Shown here: one piece after another, positions 12,950 to 27,194 of the stretch
How the letters are laid out: each line of letters starts with the position of its first letter
How positions within the stretch are numbered: the stretch's first letter is position 1
NCBI GenBank assembly: GCA_000328365.1
Contig: KB300602.1
Span: forward strand, 164,577 to 228,576
DNA from: Capitella teleta
Taxonomy: Eukaryota > Annelida > Polychaeta > Capitellidae
Length of the DNA: 64,000 nucleotides
Reading direction: 5' to 3'
Translations under genes and position numbers: made by a program
The notes under the pieces: model-generated
Seen by the model: only the letters and a program-made list of their open reading frames with translations
Databases searched by the model: none
Told to the model about the DNA's origin: nothing

Positions 12950-13584
12950 CCCTTCACGAAACTGATCTCCGTGTTAACTCGATATTCCTATAATAATGAC
13001 GGCAATTCTAATATGAATAATTAGTTTAAAGTGCTGAAACCGCATTTTCTTGCTGGCACGGCTGTTCAAAATACACGTGGTAACGAATGTTCGTAGTTTT
13101 TCTTAGAAGGAAATCAGTCGAGCCTCCCCGCGCAAACCCCAAAGAAGGCAGAAATTCGTTTATTCTCATTTTCTCTGCTTCGTTCTTCGCGAAATCGCCT
13201 TCTCAAAATGGTGCAAACGCTGACGTGGTCCAAATATGAACCCGAACCCAGCTTCAGGTGTCGGGTTCGGTATATGATCTGTGGGTGTCGGCGTCAACCC
13301 TTCACGCTAGAACATGCACTGGGCCACAACTATTGCACCTAAAGTAGTCAAAAGAACTAACTATACAAACACTTTATTTGTGTTCAAAATTTCACATTGG
13401 GCAACGTTATTTAAAGACTCGCTATCTCAATAGAAGCATACAAGGCAGATGAGACGACCGAGAGGTGTGACGTCACAGCAAATTTCCCTTAAAGGGGCCA
13501 ATACGTGCAAAGCATCGCAAATGAAAATGATAGAACGGAAAGCCCTTCACAGTACAATAGAAGCACAATTGCCAGCACCTTCTT

Positions 13585-13612
13585 TTATCGCCCATTCACG
13601 TATTATCGCTCA
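13585..13612 (-). promoter_or_regulatory. paired TGRGCGATAWW motif
   Basis: Two copies of the recurring motif are read on the minus strand, TGGGCGATAA at 13585-13594 and TGAGCGATAA at 13603-13612, with 18-bp spacing. The same composite (TTATCGCCCA then ATTATCGCTCA) recurs at 50705-50734 with 20-bp spacing. A near match, GGGGCGATAAA, follows at about 13918. Function is inferred only from recurrence. Confidence 0.5.
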
Positions 13613-16600
13613 CTTCCCACGTGATAAGGCGGCGGCCATTGTTATGACGGGGCCATTTTGTGTCTACCTCAAGGGTCGTTTTGTACGATTGGCCCTTCAC
13701 GGACGATAGCCCTGCAGCGCCAAAATGATGCTTAAATGGCTTCCGCGGGGTGAAGACCTGTTGAAGGGTGATTCAATTGGAGAGGTCTTTGCTGTCTTCG
13801 AGGGGGTCGTTGGAGTTGCATGACTCATTGAAGACGGACGCAGGCCACACTGATAACGCTGTCATTGCACCTTCGTACACTGCGCATGCGTCAACTGTTG
13901 AATCGAGAAAAACTTGAGGGGCGATAAAAAGCGTTGTCATAAATTGCACCAATAGGAGAAAGTTATAAATGTTGTATATTATATAGGCCTAGTAAATAGA
14001 AGGACTAAATGCAGGGGTGGTATGCCGTATACCCAACCAGTTAAGAATAATGGGGCATCGAACTACTGACATCAATATATTCTGGATGTTGTAGGGTTGC
14101 AGTCGGGCAGTTGAAGCGATACGGATAATAGTGCTTTATTTCACTGATTTCGCAGTGTCCGGGAAAATGAGCGAGTCACAATATCAAGTATTCTTATCGC
14201 ATAGAACTGCAGATGTTCCCTCAACACTATCGGCTGAAGCATTCTTTTCGGATACAGCATCAGTGTGCCTCTGCCTCTGCATATTCAAGTTGTCAACATG
14301 TGTAAGTTCATATGTTTTGGGTGATCAACTGATGACGAGTTTAATTGAGTTAAAAACTAAGACAAAGAGGTCACGAGGTGCTCGTCACCTTTTAGTACTT
14401 GACCAAGTGGCAAGTGGTATTTGCCAAAGAGAGCATGGCCACAACAAGAGATGATGCACCGGTGACGTCAGAGAGGCATGACCATTTGGCGCAGGCAGCA
14501 GAGCATTCGACTCACAAACAGAAGGTACTAATATATCGGTGACTTATACATTATTACAGTAATTTGCAGGTACATGTTACATTAAGTTTAAACGACTGTT
14601 TTTTATTCAAGAATTCCAGTTTATTTTTACAAAGTTGTTCAAAAGTCGTACAAGTTTTGTTATTACGTTGGCTATAATATAATAATTATATACATGCTAT
14701 GCTTTAAAAATAAAGAATATACTAGTACTAGTGAGTCATCGATTAAAACATATCAAAAGATCAATTTATGCGATGAACTTGTGAAATAGCCAGCAATGTA
14801 TATGTTATTATTTCATTTCGTAGGTGTGTCCGGTGAGGTGAAAATTGTGAAAGCATTCACGTGGCAATTCTACAAATGGATATGATCACCGCGAAGTGCA
14901 ATGCGAGGGAATAACATCATTGAATGACGAATCCATGAATTAAGACGAATGAATACTATCACGCAAAAAACTCGTTTGAGTCGTTTTATTGTGAAAAGCA
15001 CGGTTATAAATATTACCGCTCATATAACAAGATAACTCCCGATTACTCTTACAACAACTTCCGATTAAGGTGAACCCGTCAACAGTAAACTTTACTATAC
15101 AGAACACGACTTCACCCAGAGCACATCAAAATAATCCAAATGTATAGCATGAAACAGAAGTTAGAATTTAAACTAGAGCTGCGATGAGTATTTCGAACAA
15201 CGAAGTTCGAGTCCGGATGGATCCAAAGTCAGCCGAAATGGTTTTATTTGCCATTATGGACGATGATCGCCGCGCAAGATATTTATGATTGTTTTGTGTG
15301 CGACTTCAATAAAAATGGCATAACTGTGAATATTTTTCTCAATTAGAGGTATTTAGCTATCCGCTTTGAAGTCCAATGAAAAAGTATTATGACCGAATAC
15401 GAAGCATTCTGATAAAAATAATGGCCACTGAAGGTAGACGACAAAAATTCTTGCGAAAAAAGCACACGTGGTTTGAAATACAGAATAACATACGTTTGAA
15501 ATGGTTATAAGAAAACCACATAATGAATAATTGCGTCAATTGTATATAATTTAATGATAATACTTAGTAGTATTTGTCGCTTGTGGAATTTTTTTCGTTA
15601 TGATTAATCGCAATATTGTCTCCATTGTTGCATGCTGTATGATGCATATAAAGTAAAGAACCTCTGGAAACGCTTGTATTGCATAAGAGAAGGGGATAAC
15701 CTCGGTCCCGGGTTTGCCATCTAGCACGCATACCACGCACTTTTGTCGGCTGTGAGGAGCCGTGAAAGTCACAACCCAATCAGCGCAATTATGCAGAAGG
15801 TTCATCTGTTAATAACACACACCTAAGTTTCCGAGATTAATGAAGAATGAGAGATCTGGAGAATTCTTAACATATGTTCTCTCTTCGCGTAATGACGTAA
15901 CGCCTGAAGCGAGATTTAATCACAGATTTTTTTTTTTTATGGAAATAAAACTATATTTATGAAGAATAACCATAAAATGTTTTCAGCTGCAAGTGCCCAA
16001 CAGACGGGGCGTTTAATGGAGATGAAGTCGTCATGGGAGTTGTTCTCGATGAAATCACGCGACAGCGAAAAGCAAGATGGCTCTCACGAGATTTGAAGGA
16101 CGTCGCCATGATGGGCGATAAATGGAGGATATGACCTTACGGGCACCAGATGTGATATCGCCAGAAAACGAGCATTGCTTTGAGTACGCGAAGACAGATG
16201 AGCGATTGTGTAACTTTTGCAATGTTTGAATTTAAATTGATTTATCAAGAATAACATGAATATTTTATAACCAGGAACATCAGGCTGATTGATCGGATCG
16301 GTGGCAGCGTCGGAGAAAGTGGGAATTGAGAGGGAAAGGGGTAGACTAAAGGCGGACGCTTAACCAAAGGGGCTGTTTAAGCCTCAAAGACACAGAACTG
16401 AAAGCAAAAATTATCAGATGTAAAGTGAAACTGAAACTCACAAAATTAGACAGAAAAAAAAAAAGCCAAATCCACGATGTTTTAGTCGAAGGGGCCAAAG
16501 GATAGCAGAAGAGGAGCTACCTGGAGAGCAATAAATATCGAATGTGTTTGTTTACCTGTGTCGATCGCTTTGTTGTTAGCCGCCAATTAATGGTTATTTA

Positions 16601-17625
16601 CCGAACAAGCACAATGGCCATAATTCAATTACGAACACAGGAAACCGCGCTCATATTTTTATCCCCACAATCGTTAGTTTCGTATTTCACTTGCATAGAA
16701 ATACGGAACATAAAAGGAGAGAATTTAGTGATGTCTCTGTCGTGATTATGGTACACTTTCCTTTATTTTATTTATAAGACTTATTGATCAATAATAAATT
16801 ATTGTGCGAAACTGAGCCGCCACAAAAGACTAGCTCTACTTTATCGCCAGCTATGAATCATGATGCCGAGTCATCTTAAAGACTCTGTTTCGCATCCATA
16901 CATCAATCGTTTTGTAAAGCGAATCATGAATGTTTCAAGCGCGGAGTAATATCCGCGATGATCGTTAGTTGCACGCAAAATAGATCCCCCGCGACCTGAC
17001 ATCCGGGTGCCGTGTAAAAAGGCTCTGATGGCGAATGATCACGTGATCAATAGATAATCCTTTCTTTTCTTTTATTAAAGAGTTCTCTTTCATGGGGAAT
17101 AAAGCAGGATGGATTGGTTGGGCACGAAAACTTGACGTCTATGTATCAGCTTTAATGACCGTTTATCGATGTTCCTGGAAAGGGAACTGAATTGTCGTCG
17201 CTAATTCGCTTTTGTGTTGTACGCGAGGCCGCCATTTTGAATATTTAAATATACCCACTTCCGGTTCTATAACTCAGGGATTATAGTAAAGACGATTCGT
17301 TTGCATTGAAGAGGTGTGTGACTATGGAACCCACATATAATCCGCTTCCTCTTCTTGGTTCTCCGCGTATTATGTAACAGTAGTTCTTTTCAACATATAT
17401 TACGTCTTTTTATGTCTTTTTTTTTTTTTTTTTTTTTTTTTGTCTTTTTATGGTGGGGTCATTGGTGCATGTGACATAGGATGTGTAACAAAACTTCAAA
17501 ATAGTTTTTTTTTATCAAGACACCAAACTATAAATCTCCAAAAATAGAAAATGTTCTCTATATATACCACTGCTTAGACGAGAATGAATCGTGCGAACTT
17601 GATTCTGATGTCTTACTGTATGCTG
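13613..17625. other. intergenic DNA left of Evx-a, no gene seen
   Basis: No convincing exon. One TGGGCGATAAA motif lies at 16112-16122 and a TGACGTCA at 14463-14470. A YY1-like GCCGCCATTTTG lies near 17228 and a T tract at about 17417-17442. It may hold regulatory DNA for Evx-a, whose 3' end faces it. Confidence 0.4.
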
Positions 17626-17749
17626 GTACTAGTATTCTATGGGTATCTATCTCTCTGTACTAGTATTCTATGGGTATCTATCTCTCTGTACTAGTATTCT
17701 GGATTTCTCTCTCTGTACTAGTATTCTATGGGTATTTCTCTCTCTGTAC
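17626..17749. repeat. 31-bp minisatellite, four copies
   Basis: Units begin GTACTAGTATTCTATGGGTA and end in CTCTCT. They start at 17626, 17657, 17688 and 17715, with the next GTAC at 17746. Three periods are 31 bp and one is shortened to 27 bp. Confidence 0.9.
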
Positions 17750-20240
17750 CTGAGATTCCCCTGCCCCCGACCATGCATGCATAACACATGCAATCCATGC
17801 ATCCACATTGAGTGACGTCATGAAAATGAGTAGAGAGATGTACACAGCTTTCAAAAGAAAATGGCGGCATATTAGCTGAACTGACGCTTGCTCCGTCTGT
17901 GTATTCTGCATTCCGTGTATAGCACAGCTCTCTGACTGTGAGTCTGACATAACATGTTGCTTTAGAATTTTCGGAGAAAGATATTCATATACGTTTTGCT
18001 TGTTTGTTCAATTGTTTGCTATTGTGGTATTGTTTTTTCTTGGAGGAGTGAAGCCATTTCACGGGGAATCATAACGCCACAGTTTAATGACACACTTGCA
18101 TCAATCTAATCATAACGCATTTCTCGCGTTCTCTATATGGGGCGACGTTACAGGTACTACTTTATTATCTTTGTGACCATGCGTCTTGGTGACTGTTTCC
18201 ACAACGCGAAAAGTGTCCATTTCTGCCACCCATGCGCCTCATAAGACTCACCTGGTACAGGTACCAAAACATGAGTACTCTGGTACTGCACGTAGAAATA
18301 GTAACATAGCACCTCGTTGACTCAGTAACAGCCCGGTGTATTTGAAGTCCAGAGGTTGGAGGTATGGCTTCCCCACGTAGCCTAATAATGAACACTTGAA
18401 ATGTAAATATGTACATTATTGATACTAAATGTATTGCATAATATTCCATCAATCATAGTAATGGTATAATTTACATTTAGTCGTTTCACCTTTGATAAAA
18501 CGATAACAACAACATCAGTCTATTGCGCTAGGCTGGTCGCGAAGCAAAAACACAAAACACAAAACATTATGCAACCTGTTTCGCCAGCAACTTTCAACTT
18601 CAAAACCGAGGAGTGACTTTTCGATTTGAAACACTGACAACAGTTCTACAAATTCATGTAATTATAATTAAATATAATTATCAGGAATTGATCTCAGGGG
18701 CCGCCATATTATACCACATTTGGCGTGTCATGACTGACGATCAATTATTAACATACCGCCACTCTGTATTTGCGTTACGTCATAAAATGACGTAATAGGC
18801 GATTTGAATCATCTTCGATGTCATCGGTGTTTACTACACTCCATAGGGGAGGTAAGAGGAGGCGGAGGAGGAGGAGGTGGAGGAGAATGACAAGGGAAGA
18901 GGAGGTAGAGGCCCTCATCACAAAGGAGTCATAGGTCAAGAGATAAAATCTAATTAAGAGTTAAACATGCTAAATTAAAGCATTCGACTATTGTGACCAT
19001 TGTGAGTAAAACATCATCTGTAGTTGAATGAAAACATGACAGGACAATTGAACCAACATCTTTTGAACGATGGCAGATTGTGTTTTCGTTAACGACGTAG
19101 TGACAGGGTCGCTTTGTCAACTACAAAACCGTGTTCACACTTTCTTTCTTTGAAGGGGCGGACGAATACATAGGGGATGTTCTTTTATCCGCCTGCCCCA
19201 TTACTGTCGAGTATCATTGCGCAAGGAGGAGTAATTCTGTCTCTAATTGATCGTTAAAGTCTCTGGTATGCCCCTCAGCGATCGGATCTCCCCCGAAGTG
19301 ATTATACTGCTTCGTATTGTTCTGTGTTATAATGGAGAGAGTTTTGTATCTTGATGAATTTTCACACATGTCCACAAAAATCAAATAATTTTGTTTCCAC
19401 TAGAAACAGAAAACAAATTAATACAAAATTCCATTGCGAGATCAATTTCGTGACCCTGTCGTGATATTCGTGACAACACGGAAGGGGAGATCCAGGGGCA
19501 CACCACAAAATGACGTCATTGCAACGATATCAATGCATCATTGATCACTTCCCGATCATTCGATAACTGATTTTTACAACGCTGGATTTCTTACGATGGT
19601 TTTGTGCCTGTTGTTATGAGCGGAATTATGAGGCAGTTACGTCATAATCGATGTGAATGCACATCCAGGGCATCATTTCCATTTCGTCACGCCATGCTGA
19701 AGATGCAGCCTGCATGGTTGGGGGCTGATCTCTGTCATATTCATGTCTCATGTGTATATATATAATTATAATTTAGCGTTATTGCCGATTAGAGATTGAG
19801 ATTTTGGTGGTTTTGAATTAACCTTACAATCATACCAATGGCGCGTTCAATGGATCTTGTATACACGACTGATAAAGTGTACCCACAGACACACGTTTGT
19901 GTATGCGGTGTTTTAGCTTTTTTACATGATTATTGGATGACAATAACATTATTATTTTCGGGTGTACGTTTCCCAAGTATCGTGCAATACATTCAAAGCT
20001 GCTCTTTGCATCCAAATGTCTTTCATGTGATATATTTAGCACATTTTTACGTGATAATTAACATTTCAGATTAAACACCATAGATATATCTTTTTGGGAT
20101 GTCTTGTAGACTTTTATTCTGATTTTATCACGCATGCATTGTTCTCTATTAGTCTCTGTTGCGTATGGAAATATGCGTAATACATTTTTTTGTGATAGTT
20201 TGTCATATAGCCACGAAAAGTATAGTTATAGGCTAGTTTT
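17750..20240. other. intergenic DNA, no gene seen
   Basis: No exon supported. A purine-rich GGA/GAG tract lies at about 18846-18909. TGACGTCA palindromes lie at 17813-17820 and 19511-19518. YY1-like ATGGCGG or its complement appears near 17859 and 18700. Confidence 0.5.
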
Positions 20241-20415
20241 AATTTATTTCACATATGTAATTGTATTTATAAGTTAACTTTAATTTATTTCACATATGTA
20301 ATTGTATTTTTAAGTTAACTTTAATTTATTTCATGCTAATTTATTTCATGTATATAATTACATTTATAGGTTAACTTTAATAAATTTCATGTTAATTTAT
20401 TTCATGTACAGTATA
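20241..20415. repeat. 41-bp AT-rich tandem repeat
   Basis: Units contain AATTTATTTCACATATGTAA and TAAGTTAACTTT. Starts at 20241, 20282 and 20323 give a 41-bp period, followed by decayed copies to about 20415. Confidence 0.85.
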
Positions 20416-22035
20416 TTAATTTAATTCATTTATCAAATCGAAGAACAAGTTTTCTCGTCAACAAATTGCAGCAAGGAAGTGCGAACCGATAACGAATATG
20501 GATAGCTCAACGTGTTGTTTGAAGATTTTCTTATATTTCAAAGTACACCTTAATTAAGCAATCAAACCTACAGGTAAGACCGCCCAATGATAGCCACGGG
20601 GCAGATTTCGTATCGCTTTGTGAGGCATGAATAGGCACACTTCAGGCCACCTCCAATCAGAGCCAGGCAAGCCTATAATCAAGCATCAGCTACTTTGCAT
20701 GAATTCAAGGCAGGATTACATGAAGTTCTTTGTTTATAAATGACATCCACTTACTTACATCCGCTACCTGATCTGCATAAACCTTTGATCTATAACATCA
20801 TTTGTTTATTGCGGGTAGTAATGGGTGGATAGCATTGAGATTCTCTTATATTACTGCTCATCGGATACAGCGCTTTAGGGCGGCGCCGTTGTGAACAGGA
20901 TGTGATGCAATGGAACAAAATGGCGGATAAATGCGCTCATTGTGTAATTTAAACGTTTAAAGGTGTGTTTAACTATTCTTGAATTATTCCGAGGGATTTT
21001 TGTTATTTGTTGTTGATAACCTTTTAAAGCCACCCGCTTGTTAGCGACCTTTGACCTGAGACTTCAAAGGGTCAAATGATAACATTGTTAATTGGACGTT
21101 CGAACCTCTACCTAGCAAGAGGTGAGAATGCAGGTGTTGTTTCCGCTCATGCCCATTAAAATACTTTTTCTTTCAGTAGGAAAGTTTTTAATCAGAGTGT
21201 GGAAATATACAAGTTGCGGCATTGGCGATGAGATCTGTTATACTGCAAATTCTATACTATATAGTAACTCAATGAATGTGAACAAGCATTGATTCAAGTA
21301 GTTTGGGCAATGGTGTTAATGTTTAATGTGCACAAAGCTTAAGTATTTCAACTGAATCCTCAGCTTAAATTTGTTGTACATATACTTGAATTTGTTTATA
21401 TGTAAATATTTCAATAATTCAAATATAAAGCAAGTGAAAACGAAAGATTTTGTTCAAGAACGTTTAAGATAAGATCAAGACGACTTCCTTAATGGTGTAA
21501 TATGCTAATGAGGGAAGGGTAATTAGAATAATTAGAGGGACTCGTCTTACAAGGTCTTATAATGGTCCAACAGGGCGAACCAGCATCGGTAGAGGGCGCC
21601 CCTGATAACATCAGAGGGTGTAAACGCCAGAGGTAAGGTGGCGATAACTTCGCATTGATACACGACGGAGTGGAAGAACAACAACAAACAGACTTTCGTC
21701 TTCATGCCAGTGTGCAGGGCGGGAAATAAAATAACATACCTCTAAGCTTATTTTCTACAATGTAGTTGGATTATACATACATGTAAATCACCGCAGCAGA
21801 TTGGTCCGAATTGGCCTCGAATCCCAAAATGAAATGTTCCTGCATGGTCATTCTTGCCATCGACCATTTCCTTTGTAGACTCCGACTTTTGTTCCATTTT
21901 TCATGTTCGCACATCTCGTTCTATTGCAAAATAGTTCTACTCACTTGCTTCCTGTCTCTCACTCTTTCATTGGATATAATTAATTATATGCGTAGAAAAT
22001 ATAGTCTTGACTACAGAATGTTGTATTGGAATAAT
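20416..22035. other. intergenic DNA downstream of Evx-a
   Basis: No gene seen. A YY1-like AAAATGGCGG lies near 20929. The stretch lies on the 3' side of Evx-a and holds no visible partner of the blocks seen on the other side. Confidence 0.5.
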
Positions 22036-22041
22036 TTTATT
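22036..22041 (-). terminator. poly(A) signal of Evx-a
   Basis: AATAAA on the minus strand, about 330 bp after the Evx-a stop codon. It is the first good signal seen downstream. Confidence 0.5.
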
Positions 22042-22371
22042 GAAATTGGTTGAGAGAAATGATGAAGAATGATTGGAGAAAAAGAAGTAACGAATTTAGT
22101 GAAATATATACAATCAACATGCTAATTAAGTACACGGTGCACAAATAAGTTAAGTACATAATTTGAAGTAATAAAAATGAGTATTCGTGAAGCTAACTCT
22201 ATCACAGAAAACGCATGAATATATTAATAAATGAAACATACGCGTGAGATTCGTTATAATATTCAGCAGTTCCAACATCACACAGTATGCAGTTACCAGT
22301 GTGATTATTCATTAATACGCAAACAAAATGGCGGATGAGGCAGTCAACGGTTTAAGCACTGAGTAATAAAG

Positions 22372-23774
22372 TCATGACTTGGAATCGACGTCTTCGTAGG
22401 GTTTAAAGAGCCTCTTTGTGGTCGAGGGCGTGGTTTGCGGCGGTGACGTAGACCCAGGTGATGACGTCACTGGATGCTGTGTACCTCCAACGAAAATCGG
22501 GAGTGAAGTACTGGAGAGATCGGCGGGCGATGTGCTGCATCGGCTGCTGTGAGGAGAGCTCTGGCCTCCGCCCAGCATCTCGGGCGGACTGCGCGGCGCA
22601 GGCTCCGTCGATCGGAACATGGGCGGCAGAGCATCGGCGGGGTGGCCGCGGGGTCGCATCGGCATCGGGTACGGGCTGTATCCGGCGGCGGCCCTCTGCA
22701 GCCCCATGCTGGCGTAGTAAGCGAACGGCGACGAAGTGCATGCTGCTGCTGCTGCTGCAGGGGCGACGGGCGGTGGCGGGCAGGCGACGGCGGGGGGAGC
22801 TTGCGGTCCTCCAGGGTACGGGAACTGCGACAGGGCGCTCATGAGGTAAGCGTAGACGGCGGGGTCCGCTGCAGCCGCCAATCCGTAGGGCCAGGCCATG
22901 GCCAGCCGCTGCCGCTTGTCCTTCATGCGCCTGTTCTGGAACCACACCTAACAAAGCAACAAGTTGAGAAGAGGTCGGCTGAGCAGGGCGCTTCACATAC
23001 CTTGATGGTCGACTCTGGCAGGTTGAGCGACGCGGCCAGTTCGCACCTGCGAGGGCGAGACACGTAGTTCTCCTTGAGGAACTCTCGCTCCAGTCTGCCG
23101 AGCTGTTCGCGGGTGAACGCGGTTCGATATCGACGGATTCCATTGTCGTCCACCGCAGACGAATTGTTGCCTCCTCCAGAGGATGCTGCGAAGAGAGATG
23201 ATGGTTAAGAAGAGGTGATGCTGGATATGATGCTCACGGAATTACACCACTTTGATGCATGTTAATTATGTGGGTCATTAACACCTGATAATTCCCAGTG
23301 GAAGGGTTAATTACACGTCATTAATCACCTGGTTTGAGTCCCAATTGAGTCATTAACCACCCTTTGATCTCTGCCGCTCTGTTTATTTGCAACCAATGAC
23401 CACAACATGTACTAATCGATTGTATATTGTATCTAAGTCATGTGGTTACATAATTAAAGTTGAAATATTCGCGCTATAATTGAAATAGAAATAGAATCCA
23501 TGCTATTTATATTGCTCCAGGAATACTAGTACCGGAGACTACAAATCAAGTACTCACCAAGTTCATCTCCATGCATGACGTCATCGTCGTCATCAGCGTC
23601 TCTCATTTGGTTGGGCGACGTCGTCGGGGAAGAACGCGGGTGCATCCCGGGTTGCTCGGCCGGCCAGAAGCCTCGTGCGTGCGGCGCCGGTTGCGGGGAG
23701 GAAGCGAAGGGCCGGTGGATGCCTCGAGGCAGGGAATCCGAGGCCTTGTCGGAGGCAGACTCCATCGTGATCAT
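22372..23774 (-). CDS. Evx: Even-skipped class homeobox protein, copy a
   Basis: Three exons: 23774-23558, 23185-23001 and 22947-22372, about 325 residues. The homeodomain (about residues 88-147) shows [21 protein letters not shown], the recognition-helix motif [16 protein letters not shown], and the Evx-typical AMAWPY tail just after it. A 53-bp intron splits it before VWFQ, a known Evx intron position. The rest is rich in Pro, Ala and Ser, with a six-Ala run, and near the C-terminus has LFKPY, similar to the Groucho-binding motif of insect Eve. The known role of the family is a repressor in axial and neural patterning. The start is the ATG shared with copy b; a second in-frame ATG lies three codons on. 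Exon 2 to the stop is nearly identical to copy b, with all differences silent until the last three codons. The antisense ORFs here are shadows. Confidence 0.92.
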
Positions 23775-23960
23775 GTTGAACTGAGTTGTATTCCGAGTTT
23801 CAGCTTGAAGTGAAGATCTCAACGCTCTGCCACCGTCTTTTCAAGCCTGGAGAGCAGTGGGCGGGGCTTAGGGTCATTAATTATTCATGAGCTGACCAAT
23901 CAGCGGCGCTCGTAGATTTAAGTGGTTAACCACGCCCTTATCCTCCCACGACACGCGCTG
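23775..23960 (-). promoter_or_regulatory. Evx-a promoter region
   Basis: Just upstream of the start, read toward the gene, lie a CCAAT box (CTGATTGGTCA, about 23893-23903), a TATTCATGA-like word, and a GC box (GCCCCGCCC, about 23868-23877). The leader CAACTCAGTTCAACATG is shared with Evx-b. The same set of elements precedes Evx-b, so promoter layout is conserved although the spacers differ. No clear TATA box. Confidence 0.55.
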
Positions 23961-25951
23961 TGCGTCAATTAGAGGCTCTCATGTTTTAATGATAAAATTA
24001 CCACGAAAAAAAAGTTGGTAAGTAAATACGGAAGTGCAAAGTTATAAATTAGTCACAACGATCTGCATAATTTATGCATTTGACGTACGTACCTGAACAC
24101 TGATATGATATCACTCTGTAAATACATTAATACAACTATTCTTATCAGATTGTATTTCCTGGTGCATGTTCATTTCAAAGATGAGCTGAAAGTGGGTCAA
24201 GAAAGGTTATCGCCTTATCAACGAAAGAGGGAGCGAAAATGACAAGTCTGGAAAAGCACCTTCAAAACCTGCTTGTACTGAAGTATCCAGCAGACATTAA
24301 ATTTGCATTAGTAAAATACTTCACAAACAACTTCAAAAGCATGAAGAGGCTGCAGTTGGAAAGTTAAAGTTGTACCGTGCTATCATAATACAAGTAAACT
24401 ACATTGACGTCACCATTATGCAAATGAGCAGTTAATGAATATGCTGATGACACTGCAGTAGAAGTTCGGCGAAACAGAAGCACTCAGATGACCCACTCAG
24501 CTTCCTCTTCTTCCGACTTCTGTGGCGACGGATCAAAGGATGTGATTCTTGATCTTCAAGTACGGAATTGCATGTAGCAATGCACCTGATGACCTTCGAT
24601 TGGTGCCGTTTATGGCTGTGGCAGCAAAAGGCCAGCAGCTGACCAATGACACAGATGTATACCAGGGCAGTGTATACATGGATACAATTATACAAGTACT
24701 TGATGCATGGATGTTGAATTATACACTGGGTGTCATTGAGTGCAGTGTATCCATTTCTATGCAGAATCAAGCACCGAGTGCACTTTTAATTGTGGTTATA
24801 ATCTTTAATGCGACGCTTTTCTTTGATCTCCGCCTCGTTTTACTTATCTATTCTGCTCGGCGTTGCTCTTCTTCTAACCATAAACTGACATCAATGCTCA
24901 TCTGAGTCCGCTCAGTGCTTGCAGGAAAAACACCGTCGAATTTTATTGCGCTCCGTTCGATTTCACTGCATGTTTATTAGTAAAATAGTTTGCATGTATA
25001 TTTAACCATATGGAACACTGTACAACTTTTGCATGTTTCAAAGAAGGATCGATGAGGAGAGGAGGAGGAGGAGGAGGTGAAAAATGGGAATGATGTGATT
25101 TACCTTACTTAAATTGCATTAATTATCGTTTAACTGTTGAGGTAACCTAACCAAATGTGATTAAATAACACATAAAAACATGTTTTAATACGCTGAGCAT
25201 GTTATTCGTTTGATCTTCTCTTACCCCCATAACTTCATTTATGGGAAAATCAAGCACACATTCTGGCAAAACCAATAGGTGAAACTGAATCGATTTAATT
25301 ACTCTTTTTAATTACCTTACTATGTTATAAAATGTAATGCCTTTATTTACCTTCGCATTCCCGCTTAACTTTGAGACCAGATCAAAGTTCCGATGTTATT
25401 GATGTTACGTAACTCGTTTCATTTACCACCATCCCGTCCTGTCTTAATTATTACATAATCAACGGATTTCTGTTTCGCCTGTGGATGATTTGAGGTCCTA
25501 AATCTTGATTAATAGTGCACACCTGAGAATTTTGTTCGAGCTGAATGTGGGGAATGTATATCTTGTTCGGCATATTTTATTGCGTTCTGTCATTACGTAA
25601 TTTCGTGGTGTGTATCATTGTCACAATCTAGACACACGCCCATGGGGTTAATGCCATTTCTATTGTGAGCGATATTACGTCGATTTCGCCGGTATGACAT
25701 TACACTTACTGCTGGGTTTGTGAATACTTTGTAGTCTGTGCTGCATGTGCATATACACTAATTCGCAAAATGTTTTGAAGGAATGGTGGTCCATAATTAA
25801 TTATGTTGTATAAATTAATCACCCTGTATAATCTAGTATCTATATATATATAGGCATCGGAATACATGTATCTTTCCCAAAGGTGGGCGAAGTGCATAAA
25901 AATTTCATAATCAGCTAATCGAACTAGTTGTCTTGTTAACCGCAGTGTAGA
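23961..25951. other. intergenic DNA upstream of Evx-a
   Basis: No gene seen. A GAG/GGA purine run lies at about 25052-25080, a TGACGTCA at 24405-24412, and a TGAGCGATATT motif at 25666-25676. A 118-codon frame around 24549-24905 lacks splice or family support. Confidence 0.5.
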
Positions 25952-26345
25952 TATAGATAGATAGATTTATTCGACAAGGGTCAGGAGACATACAAAGTTC
26001 ATAACTGAACGTAACATATGTATGCCACCAAATGAGTGAGATTATCATGATGGTAATACAATACAAAAATAATACAAACATAGTACAGTAAAGTTATAAA
26101 ATTACAAAAGAAATAGAAATTGTTAAAGAAAGTACTGAAAACAGGGTAAACATATGAGTGAGACACAAAACGGTTAAAGAATAAAGAGCGGGGATAGAGC
26201 TAGAGGAACTAGGAGGACTAATCAAATAGGAAAGAGAAGAAAAAGTGTAAGAGTAGCTAGGGTGTTTTACATAGGAATAAGATCTTGTAGTTGCCCTACA
26301 ATAGATATAGGCATTTTGATTCATATTGATATTCATACAAATGCG
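25952..26345 (-). mobile_element. possible LINE 3' end
   Basis: Read on the minus strand, the stretch ends with GTCGAATAAATC followed by ATCT units. Several CR1- and L2-like LINEs end this way, with an AATAAA-like word and a short tandem tail. The preceding 350 bp are noncoding in all frames. No reverse transcriptase sequence is seen, so the call rests on the end structure alone. Confidence 0.35.
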
Positions 26346-27194
26346 CCGTATTCCTGTTGCGTTTGGAGTAAATGTATCTTATGCTGTTGAAGCCCTGCTG
26401 TAAAATACTTTTGCGATATATTTTATATCAACGGTAAAATTTGCTTCATTTATTTTATCAGTACTCGCAAATAATTCTCACGTATAGCATTCATGTCGCG
26501 AGTATAGTTTCATGCATTGTCATGGCAACTCGTATGTATGGGTTAGTATATATTATACATAATTATATGCTAGTGGGGGTACTTCTCTTTAGTTTTATAA
26601 TAATTTCAAATCCACAAACTATCCTTATGTTATATATTTAGACTCATCTCAGAGCGAGAGACCATTCAGTTGAAATTATCTTCTGACCTCTATACTGCTG
26701 TCTTCATATCGCACCGGCCAGCCGCTTTGATTGAGTGGTCAAACGTAAAACAATATTCTTCTGGTCAAATTACTCAATTACTTAACCACTCTGAACAAAA
26801 AGATCGACGTGCGCGCTTTTTGTCTTAAGTGCACAAAAGGTCGCAAACCACCATTCAATGTTCTTGCACATCACATCTTGCACATCAGTACTTTTGACTC
26901 AACATTTGGATTGCATTATGCGAATAGTATTGCTCCCTTAACGCGAATAATGAAAATCTAGAATTATTTTCCAGATATACATTGAAAATGTGCATTTGTG
27001 TTTGATGTAAAATACATGAATACTGTTGCCGACCGCCCAGGGTCCACTCAATTGATGACGTATCGATCACGTGGCACGCACGGTTTCATTTTGAAAAGAC
27101 GCCGGACTCGTGACATGCAATGCTCCGAGGCCTTAAGATCGATGAAGAATTGAGAAAGTCGAAAAAGCATTGTTCGCGAAATGAGTTGATGAAT

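Noticed and set aside
14131-14454. Frame containing YQVFLSHRT, resembling the start of a TIR domain
   Set aside because: Only the first few residues fit; the following TIR blocks are missing and the rest looks random.
22403-23143. Long frames of up to 246 codons overlapping Evx-a in other frames and on the other strand
   Set aside because: They follow from the GC-rich codon use of the Evx exons; the Evx frame has the homeodomain and intron phase. The same shadows occur over Evx-b.
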